The notes under the pieces: generated by a model | Seen by the model: the letters and a program-made list of their open reading frames with translations, nothing else | What the model was told of the DNA's origin: nothing | Databases searched by the model: none | Part shown: piece by piece, positions 28,301 to 40,300 of the stretch | How the letters are laid out: every line of letters begins with the position of its first letter | How positions within the stretch are numbered: position 1 is the stretch's first letter | Origin: Flavobacterium aquariorum | GTDB taxonomy: Bacteria > Bacteroidota > Bacteroidia > Flavobacteriales > Flavobacteriaceae | Direction of reading: 5' to 3' | DNA: 64,000 nt | NCBI RefSeq assembly: GCF_003254745.1 | Contig: NZ_QKXH01000001.1 | Coordinates: 496,001-560,000 of the forward strand | Program-made: the position numbers and the translations under genes

Positions 28301-31300
28301 TACACAAACTAACTATGTTTATAGTATTAATGGAGGTACATCACAAGCAAATGGAACATTTGCTAATCTTACTCCAGGCACTTATACCATTCGTGTAACG
28401 GATACATCAACAGCTTGCTTTATTGATTTACCTGCAACAATCGCTAATCAAGTTACAGCCAATGCGAGTATTACAAAAAATCTAGATTGTACAGCCTCAC
28501 CAAATGCTATAATTAAAGTTACTGTTGGAAATGGCTATCCAGATTATTCATACAGAGTAAGTACTAATGGCACTTTTACTGGTGCAAAAACTCCTATGGG
28601 AGCTGGTGTGACTACTTTTAATCATACCACTACAACAGGTGCTCTAGCGGCTACTTATTCTTTTGAAATTACCGATGCCAAAGGATGTATTACCATAATC
28701 ACTCAGGTAATTAACGCAATAGTGCCGCCTACAGCTACAACAAATCCAACAAATCCAACTTGTTTTGGAGGAAGTAATGGTTCTGTTTTAATTAATGCCA
28801 GTTCAGGGCTTGCACCTTATACCTATGAGGTTTCTACTGATGGTATTACGTTTGCTCCAATGGCTTCTAATTTATATTCTAATGCACCAGCAGGGGATTA
28901 TTGGTTTAGAGTTATCGATGCTAAAAGTTGTCCTTTTCCAACAGGAAAAATAACATTAAGTGAGCCTTCGAAAATAACTGCTAGCGCTTCAGCAACTACA
29001 TTAACTTGCAATGCCAGCAATGTACAACAGGCTGCTCTTATTACGGTTACTGCTTCAAGTGGCACACCATTTGGTGCGCCAGATTTGTATAGATACAGTT
29101 ATAATGGAGCTGCTTATGTAACTTCAAATACATTTAGTACCAATTCACCATCAACGGTAACAATTGATGTAAAAGATGCTAATGGCTGTATTATTAATGT
29201 GCCATCAGTGACGATAGCAGCTTTAAACCCACCTTCAGCACTAAATATCAGTCAGAATAGAACAATAACTTGTGTTGCACCTAATTTAAATACAGATGTC
29301 AAACTTGATTTAACCGGTGGTGTTGCACCATTCACTTATGAAATAACTGGTCCTTTAGCTTCTGCTACATCAGTTACAGGAGTAATGGCTTTCTCGCACA
29401 CATTTGTTAATTTAGCGCCAAACACTTATTCTTTCAAAGTAACGGACAAGAATGGCTGTACTATTACCGGAACGTATAAAGTGAATGATGTTACACCAAT
29501 TACCGTTAGTGGATCATTGGTTGCCAATGCCACATGTAATGGTGCCACTGATGGGAAGATTCAATTTCCGGTAGCAGGTAACATGGGAGCATTTACTTAT
29601 ACTTTAGTAAATAGTGCTTTAGTTACAGTAACCCCGCCAGTAAGTGTTGTTGCAAATACTATACTTTATACTGGTCTTGCGGCAGACACTTATACCGTTA
29701 CAGTTACCAATCCTGCTACAGGTTGTACGGCTACTGCAAGTGTGAAAGTCATTGAACCGTCAGCAGTAACCTTAACAGGAACAAATGCGACTAAAGTTTT
29801 CTGTACCAAACCAATTTCAACCATTACCGTAACTGCTACTGGTGGTACTTCTCCATTAGCGTATGCTGTAGTGAAACATTTAGTTGTACCTGTCGCAGGA
29901 GATTACCAAGGAACTAATGTATTTAATAAAGATACTACAGTTGACGGCTTGTCTTATGATGTATATGTTAAAGACAAAAATGGTTGTCCTGCTCCTATGG
30001 GAACTGTATCAGTAACAAGTGATCCTGTACCAGCAGTAACCGCTGTGGGAGCTGGATGCTTAGGCACTGCATATACCATAACGGCTACTCCTGTACCTGC
30101 AGTTGGATTAACAACGCCACTTACTTATAGTTTGAATGGAGGAAGTTTTGTAGCTACTAGTACTTTTACTATTACTACAGCAGGTGATTATACGATTACT
30201 ATAAAAGACGGTAATGGTTGTACTGCACCAAGTAATAAAGTTACAGTTGCTCCTAAATTAACATTAAGCGGTATTTTGGATAAAGACATTACATGTGCTT
30301 TTGCCGCTCCTTTTACTTCAAATGACGCTCAAATAACATTAACTGCTGGAGGAGGAACTGCTCCTTATGCTTACGAGTATAGCTTAAATGGTGGAAGTTT
30401 TACTTCTTTTTCAGGACCTGTTTTTCAAGCACCTACTCCCATTATTCCTCTCACTCAAGATAATTATATTTTTAAAATTACAGATGCCAATACTTGTAGT
30501 TTAGCCACTACTGGAGCTATTAAAGTTACAGCTAAAGTCGATCCTGTGATTGATGATACCACTATTGCGGGACCTGTTGGGGTTACTATAACTAAAAATA
30601 TTAGATGTAGAGGTGATGCTACTGCAGCAATTGCCATAGCGATTGATAATACCAAAGGACAAGCACCTTTTGTATTTAAAGTGGAAAGAACGTCACCAAC
30701 ATATAATAATTATGGTACTCAAACTTCTGGTTTGACTGCAGGAGTTTATACAGTGACGGTTACTGATGCGAAAGGATGTACCGATACTGAAGATATTACA
30801 ATTAATGAGCCTTTAGCAACAGTTATTACTAAACATGTTGTTGATATAGATTGTGTTGCTAATGGATTATCAACGGGTTCTATAATCATTGACAGTGTTA
30901 CTGGCGGAACTCCTAATTTCAACTATTTTGTAACAGGTACTAATAATTACAATCAAAGCGAATTAAACAATGGAGGCGTTGCTTCTGTTGCTTTTAATGT
31001 CGTTGATTTTGGTTTGTACCAAATTAATGTTGTTGATGCTAATGGTTGTTCTACATTGATTCAGGACATATTAGTGGCTTCACCACCAAGTAAATTAGGA
31101 ATTGTAGTTACTCCTTCACCACCAGGGGATTGTTTAACTAAGCCTAGTGCAGATGTGGCAGTTGCTTCTGCTTTTGCAGGAGTAGGACCGTTCTTCTTTA
31201 GTATTTATCAGGGACCAGCATCAGTTTATCCTAACCCTCCAGGGACATGGTTTGCAGAAGATGCACCTGCAGGTTCTAAGCATCATGTATTCACTAATTT

Positions 31301-34300
31301 GACTCCTGGTGTTAAATATAACTTTCTTGTTTATGATGACACATCAAAGTGTACTTATATTGAAACAGCTACCCTTACAACACCTACTAACTCTACGTTA
31401 ACGACAACTGTTCCTGTAGTAAGTAATATAACTTGTAAAGGAAGTGCCAATGGAAGCGTATCTTTTGCTATAAATAGTACTTATGGATCTGCTACTAATG
31501 TTACTTACGAAATATTTAATGCGCTGTCATTAGTTTCTACAGGGTTCGTTCGTAGTGGTGTAGTTCCTGCAAATGGTACATTAACTGTTCCTGATCCATT
31601 AGATACACCAATTAATAATTTGCCCTTTGGTAGTTTACCAGTTGGTAATTATTATGTATTGATAACAGAAAATGCTGGTGCTACAAATGCTGGTTGTAGT
31701 GTTACTACGGTACCTTTTAGTATTACTGAGTCATCAATTCTTTTATCAGTTTCTGCGTTACCTACAAAAAATTCAAATACGTGCGTGGCTAATGCTGGAA
31801 TAATTACAGCTATTGCCAAAGATGGTACGGCCACTATAGCCAATCCTTATTTGTACCAAATTTTCCCAGATACTGGAACTCCTGGTATATTTGATAGTAC
31901 CGATAAAGATCCAGATCCTTCTGCACCTTTATTTGACCCTACTTTTTCGGGTACATTCACTTCAGCAATGACTGCAAACAGCTTTAATAGAAGTAAAGGT
32001 GATTATATTGTTTATGTAAAAGACGCCTATGGCTGTATTAAAGCCGCATTTGTATCATTAGTCGACGATGTAGCTCCAACAATAACTCCTCAAACGCCAC
32101 CATGTTTTGTGGCAGGGATGAATATTAATTTGGATTTATCAACTTTTAGTACTTATGCTATTGGCTTACCAACGTACAGCATTAAAGGAACTAGTTTTCA
32201 GTCAAGTCCTAATTTTACAATTAGCGCACCAGGTAACTATACTTTGGCTATTAAAGACGGAAATGGTTGTATTGCATCAACTCCTTATGTAGTAAGAGAC
32301 GAAATAGTGTCAGGACTTAATGTTACCAAGCAATTGGATTGTACAGCATCTCCAGATGCAACAATTCATGGAAATGTTGTAGGAGGTTTTGGTAGTGGTG
32401 CTTATTCTTATACCGTAAAAATTGGCAGTGGTGCTTTTGGAGCAAGTGTGCCAATTGTAGGAAGTACTTTCGATTACTCGGCAACTACTCCTGATACTTA
32501 TACTTTTGTAATTACGGATGGCACTTGTAGTGTTACTGAAGTAATTGATGTTGATTCTAAAGTACCAACGGTATTTGATACCGCTATAGTAGATGTTAAA
32601 TGTTTTGGAGATAATACAGGAAGTATTTCCGTTAATGTGACTTCTGGAGAAGGACCATTTGAATATAAATTAACTGGTGGTCCAGTTTCTTATGCATATC
32701 AAGATTTAAATCAATTTAATTTGCTAACTGCTGCGACAACATATATTGTTACGGTTAGAAGCAAAGGAAATTTGTGTGAGTATACGAAGACTGTTACTGT
32801 AGGTCAGCCTCTTTTACCTTTAGCTGTTGATGCACCAACTATCATCAAATTAAAATGTGGTACTGGTAATGTAGCACAAGCAGCTACGGTAACCTTAAAT
32901 GGTACAGCTGGAACTGGAACAGGTGCTTTTGAATATAGTTTTAACGGAAGTGGGTATAGTGGTGTAAATGTATTTACAGTTAATGACGATGGAACGACTC
33001 AAAATATACCGTATAAGGTAAGAGATGCTAATAATTGTGAGATTACAGGTTCTGTTGTTATTGATAAATTAGATCCTCCAGTTTTCAATTTACCTGCATT
33101 TACACAAACTACAGTTACATGTTTAGCACCTAATAGTGATGTTGCTGTGGTTAGTACTAATGGTATAGGTACACTTACTTATGAGACAATAGCACCTTCG
33201 CCATTGCCTTTAGTAAGCAATACAACTGGTAATTTTACTGGATTAGCACCTGGTGATTATGTTTTTAAAGTAACTGATGGAAATGGTTGTACTGACCAAG
33301 TTAGTTACAAGGTTAATGATGTAATTAATATAGATCTTCAGGTTACTTCACAAACTGATGTAATTTGTGATGCTTCGGCAACAGGAACGGCTACTTTTGC
33401 TGTAACTGGTTTCGGAACAGGTGTTGGAACGTATAGTTGTACAGTTAACGGTGCAGTATTCCCACTGGTAGCACCAAATTCTAATACTGCATCAACAATC
33501 AGTTTGACTGGTTTAGCGGCAAACAGCTATATAGTTAGAGTTACGGATGATGCAACAGGATGTTATTCTGAAAAAACTGTAATAATCAATAATCCTACTG
33601 CAGCTTTAAGCAGTTCTAATACTGTTACGCCATTAGGATGTACAATTAAAGGAGCAGTAACGATTAACGCAGCAGGAGGATGGGGTTCTAACCTTTATAC
33701 ACTTACACAGCCAGATGCAACGATAGTGACTAATACTACAGGTATTTTTGGAGGACTCACACAAATTGGTGCCTATACTACTTTGGTAACAGATGCTAAT
33801 GGTTGTTCTTTCCCGGATTCATTTAGTTTGTTAGCTCCAGTTAATCCAACAGCAACTATCGATGTAACATCTGATTATTGTTATGATGGGACTAATGCTG
33901 CAAGCCTAGTGGTTAATGCTGCTACTACATCTACATTTGTGGTTACGCCTTATGAGTATAGTATTGATAACGGTCAAACTTGGCAAGCTTCAAATACTTT
34001 CAATAATCTAACACCAGGTAGTTATGATGTAGTGGTTAAAGATGCATTTGGGTGTAAATCGACAGTAGCTGTAAACACAGTAATCGAACCTGAGCTTTTT
34101 GCAACTGCAGTTAAGACCAAAGAAATATTTTGTGTTGGCGTTATAAACGGCACGATCAAAATTACTGCAACGGGTGGTTATGGCCCATATTTTTATAAAG
34201 TTTCGACAGATAATGGGGTTACTTTCTCAGCTATTGGAACAGCATTTACTAATCCTACGGATACCGATTTTTCTGTGCCTGCTGCTGCTATAGCTGTAAG

Positions 34301-37300
34301 TTATGTTTTTGAAATCACGGATAGTAAGGGTTGTGTTTTTGTAACCACACCTCCAGTAATAATGACTCCTCCAACAGCTGTAGATGTAGTTGCAGCCGAT
34401 ATTGTTAGTACAGCTGTAGATTGTAATATTGCAAATGGTACAAATGATAATGGTACGATTACTGTTAATTTAAGAGCGGTTAATAACAATCCTGATTATA
34501 CGTATGCTTTGTCGGGAGCGGCTACTCGCCCTGCCCAGCCATCAAATGTTTTCGCTGGATTGTCTCCAGGAACTTATAATGTTACAATTACTTCGGCTAG
34601 AGGTTGTACTGCTACTGTAAACGGTGTGATTATTGCAAATCCTGTAGTTGTAACGGCTTCTGCAACTGCAACTGCATTTAGTTGTGCTGTTGATCCTACA
34701 ACAACAACTGCGGTTGTTACAGGAGGCGGTGGAACTGGAACTTATAGTTTCAGTTCAGATGGTGTTAATTATTTTACAAGTAATAGTACTCCTGTTGACA
34801 ATAAATACACATTTAATTTGGTAGATACTGGATTGCCTCAAAATCCTACCTATTATGTAAAAGATTCGAATGGTTGTATTCAAACAACAACTTTGACTAC
34901 AGTGTTAAATCCGTTACCAAAATTAATTTCAGCCACAGCTACTAGATCAACAGTTGCAGGATCTCAAATAGATTGTGCCAATGGTAGAGAGTTGATTCAA
35001 ATAGATGTAGTGGGTGGCTCAGTACCTAGTGACTTCAAATATGAAGTTTCTATTGATGGTCTTGCTTATACCCTTCTTTCAGCATCTGCAGGTACTCCAT
35101 TTACGTATTCAGCTTTAACGGCTGGTAGTAATTATCAATTTAAGATAACAGACAATGTAACGGGTTGTAGTATTTTATCAAATGCATATGATGTTCCATT
35201 ATTCAATAAAATTAATGTAATTGCAACTGCAGCAGCAAATGCAAAATGTAAATTTGACACCAATGGTGCGATAGAAATTAATGTTACAGGTTATTCTGGA
35301 ACATATAATTATGAAATTCTTAAAGGAGGAGCTTCTCTTGTTCCTGCTCTTACAGGTACTGGAGATAGCAGTATTACAAGTTCTTTACTGCTTCCTCAAG
35401 GATTAGGCGCTGGAAATGATTATACTGTGAAAGTGATTGAAACTGCTTTCCCAAGTTGTACAACAGAATCTAATGTTGTTGTGATTACTGAACCAGCTTT
35501 AGCTTTAAGTAGTTCAAATGTAGTTGCACCATTAGGATGTACAATTAATGGAGCAGTAACGATTAACGCTGTTGGTGGATGGGGTTCTAATACCTATACA
35601 CTTACTCAGCCAGATTTGACAGTATTGACCAATAGTACTGGTATTTTTGGAGGACTCACACAAATTGGTGGCTATACTACTTTGGTGACAGATGCTAATG
35701 GTTGTTCTTACCCGGATTCATTTAGTTTGTTAGCTCCAGTAAATCCAACTGTTGACAATGTAGTTGTTTCTTGTCCTGTAAACAATCTTTCTGCTTTAGT
35801 GGTTACTGCCTCTTCATTATCTACGTTTACTTATGCTCCATTAGAGTATAGTATTGATAATGGAGTAACGTTCCAATTATCAAATACTTTCAATAATCTA
35901 ACACCAGGTAGTTATGATGTAGTGGTTAAAGATGCATTTGGGTGTAAATCGACAGTAGCTGTAAACACAGTAATCGAACCTGAGCTTTTTGCAACTGCAG
36001 TTAAGACCAAAGAAATATTTTGTGTTGGCGTTATAAACGGCACGATCAAAATTACTGCAACGGGTGGTTATGGCCCATATTTTTATAAAGTTTCGACAGA
36101 TAATGGGGTTACTTTCTCAGCTATTGGAACAGCATTTACTAATCCTACGGATACCGATTTTTCTGTGCCTGCTGCTGCTATAGCTGTAAGTTATGTTTTT
36201 GAAATCACGGATAGTAAGGGTTGTGTTTTTGTAACCACACCTCCAGTAATAATGACTCCTCCAACAGCTGTAGATGTAGTTGCAGCCGATATTGTTAGTA
36301 CAGCTGTAGATTGTAATATTGCAAATGGTACAAATGATAATGGTACGATTACTGTTAATTTAAGAGCGGTTAATAACAATCCTGATTATACGTATGCTTT
36401 GTCGGGAGCGGCTACTCGCCCTGCCCAGCCATCAAATGTTTTCGCTGGATTGTCTCCAGGAACTTATAATGTTACAATTACTTCGGCTAGAGGTTGTACT
36501 GCTACTGTAAACGGTGTGATTATTGCAAATCCTGTAGTTGTAACGGCTTCTGCAACTGCAACTGCATTTAGTTGTGCTGTTGATCCTACAACAACAACTG
36601 CGGTTGTTACAGGAGGCGGTGGAACTGGAACTTATAGTTTCAGTTCAGATGGTGTTAATTATTTTACAAGTAATAGTACTCCTGTTGACAATAAATACAC
36701 ATTTAATTTGGTAGATACTGGATTGCCTCAAAATCCTACCTATTATGTAAAAGATTCGAATGGTTGTATTCAAACAACAACTTTGACTACAGTGTTAAAT
36801 CCGTTACCAAAATTAATTTCAGCCACAGCTACTAGATCAACAGTTGCAGGATCTCAAATAGATTGTGCCAATGGTAGAGAGTTGATTCAAATAGATGTAG
36901 TGGGTGGCTCAGTACCTAGTGACTTCAAATATGAAGTTTCTATTGATGGTCTTGCTTATACCCTTCTTTCAGCATCTGCAGGTACTCCATTTACGTATTC
37001 AGCTTTAACGGCTGGTAGTAATTATCAATTTAAGATAACAGACAATGTAACGGGTTGTAGTATTTTATCAAATGCATATGATGTTCCATTATTCAATAAA
37101 ATTAATGTAATTGCAACTGCAGCAGCAAATGCAAAATGTAAATTTGACACCAATGGTGCGATAGAAATTAATGTTACAGGTTATTCTGGAACATATAATT
37201 ATGAAATTCTTAAAGGAGGAGCTTCTCTTGTTCCTGCTCTTACAGGTACTGGAGATAGCAGTATTACAAGTTCTTTACTGCTTCCTCAAGGATTAGGCGC

Positions 37301-40300
37301 TGGAAATGATTATACTGTGAAAGTGATTGAAACTGCTTTCCCAAGTTGTACAACAGAATCTAATGTTGTTGTGATTACTGAACCAAATGTGTTAACACTA
37401 AGTACTGCTATTACTGTTAAAAATAAAAACTGTAATAGTACAGGAGCGACTGTTACTGTGCCGATTACATCTATAACAGGTGGAACTTTGGGGTATACTT
37501 ATGCATTTGTTCCATCTGGGTCATCACCAACTGGACAGTACGCTGCGTCTAATACCAAAACCATTATAACTAGTCAAATTGCACCTTTATATGATGCTAT
37601 TGATGTTTGGGTAAAAGATGCAAATGATTGTACAGCGATGCAAACGATTCAAATCACAACTGATCCAATGCCTACAGTTACAGGGACAGTTGCTAGTCAA
37701 TGTGCTAATCCTTCTGGATATACTATTAATGTTGTAGGAACGGGTGTTGGACCGCTGAAATACAGTTTGGATGGAAATAGCTTCCAAACGACTACTTCTT
37801 TCAACGTAAGTTCTCCTGGAAATTATACGGTAACCGTTAAAGATGCTAATCTATGTACAGCAACTAATGTTCTTCCAATTACAATTTTAAAACCACTTGC
37901 TTTACAAGGTGCAGTTTCAAAATTAAGAAGTTGTAGTGCTGTTAATGATGGCGAAATTACTTTAACTGCTACAGATGGTTCTGGCTTACCAAACTACGAA
38001 TACAGTAATGGTGCAGGTGCTTATGGATCGTCTAATGTGTTTAGTGGATTAGCCGCAGGAACATATACGATGAATGTGAGAGATAAAACTACGTTATGTG
38101 TGAAATCTATAAAAGTGACTATCGATGCTCCAACAGCAATTACAGGAATGACTTTATCTAAAGTTAATGTAACTTGTCAAGGAGGAAATGATGGTTCTAT
38201 AACAGTTGCTTTAGATCCTTCAACTCTAACCGTAAATAACAATCCTGCTTATAATTATAGTTTAACAGGAACCACTGTGAATGGTGCTGTAACTAGAGCA
38301 AATCAATTAACTAGAGTTTTTGATAATCTTGAAGCTGGAACCTATACAATAACTACTACATCATCTAGAGGTTGTCAGGATACGAAAACCATAGCTGTCG
38401 GAGAAGCGCCAGTGATTGTTGTTCCAGCTCCGGTAGTGGTTCAATATGGTTGTTCTACAGCTACTGCTTCGAACAGTATGAACTTGGCTAGTATAACAGT
38501 AAGTGGAGTTACGGGTGGCTCTGGAAACTATCCTATTTATGAGTTTGTAAAAGGAGGTATTGTAGTACAAAGTGGTTTAAGCAATGTTTATAATCAAACT
38601 GATTTATCAGGAGGTACTATAACTGTAAATGTTTATGACAGTAAAGGTTGTTTAGGAACTGTTGTTGCCGCACCGATAACTCCATTCGTAAGTATTGGCT
38701 TTGCAGCTACAGCTATTAAAATAACCAAGCAAATTACATGTTCTTACGGTGAAGATATTCAAGTAAATGTTGTTAAAACAGGAACTACTGTGCCAATGCC
38801 AACATTAACTTATGCTGTTAAAGACATTGTTGGTGCTGTATATGGAGGAGTTTACATCGCAAACAATACGACAGGTCTTTTCACAGGATTACCAGTAGGT
38901 AATTATCTAGTTACAGTTACAAATCCTGTTACAGGATGTTCTATTGAACAAATGCATTATGTGAATAATCCAAATACTTTTGACTTAACGATAGATAATA
39001 TTGTTGATGTTAGTTGTTTAAATGGAACCAATGGAAGTGCTAAAGTTACTTTTGTTGATAAATATACTGGTGATGGTAATCAAGCAGGATCGTTTGACTA
39101 TACGGTTTACGATATTGCCAACCCATTATCTCCAGTGGTTGTTATACCAATGACCAATAGTACAACTTTTGGTCCAACTACACTTAATGGTTTAAGAGCA
39201 GGAACCTATATGATTTCTGCTAGTTTAACGAATACTCCTTTCTGTACCGTTGCGAAAAACTTTACAATTACAGGACCTACAGCTGCATTGAAGATTAATG
39301 AAACTCATACTGCCGTAACTTGTGTTGCAGGTAATAATGATGGAAGTATTTCTGCAACTGCGGTTGGTGGATGGCCTGGAGGTTATGAATTCCAATTGGA
39401 ATCGCTTACTGGTACTACTATTAAAACTTGGGCATCAAGGTCAGAGTTCACTGGTTTAGTTGCTGGAGATTACATAGTAAAAGTGAGAGACAGTAAAGCA
39501 TGTGTGGATCAGATACAGGTGACTTTAGTGAATCCAAAACCAATTATTGCTGCCATTGCGGTTAATAAAACAACATTATCTTGTTTTGGTGATACGGATG
39601 CAATAATTACGGTGAATCAACCTGTGACTGGTGGTTCTAGTGTCTATAATTATACTTTAGAAGCTACTTATCCTGATGGTAGAGTTACACTTGATGGTCC
39701 TCAATCATCTAATGTGTTCACCAATTTGGGTGCTGCAAGCTATAAAGTTATTGTTGCGGATACTTGGACTTGCTCTAAAGTTACAAATACACTAGTAATA
39801 AATGAACCTAACGAAGTTACTGCAAGTTTGGTTGGAGCATCTATACAAACATGTATGAGCCCTGCTACGGTTACTTTATCAGCTGTTGGTGGTACTGGTC
39901 CTTATACGTATAGTGCAGATGCTAATTTTGCAACAGTTCTTGGTTCGTTTGCTAATTCAACAACTTTCCCTGTGGCGTTTACTACAGTTCCTGTTGATCA
40001 TATGTATTATGTAAAAGACAGTAAAGGGTGTGTGAGTTATGCTTCTAATAGTACTACAGTTGTTCCTTTAGAACCATTTGATTTTAAATTTATAAATGAT
40101 GCACCATATATTAGTTGTTTTGGTGATAATAGTGGAGAAATAACTGCAGTAGCCAATGGTGGTGCAGGAAATTATACTTACACACTATTGAATAGTTCTG
40201 GTGGAGCTATTACACCTACTCCTTTGCAACCTACCCCAGGTTACTTCAAGGGATTGGTGTTCGGTAGTTATTTAATGGAAGTAAAAAGTGGTGATTGTAC

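Noticed and set aside
34301..36379. Two identical antisense frames of 62 codons (34301-34489 and 36191-36379)
   Set aside because: They are identical only because sprB is duplicated there; shadows of the coding strand.
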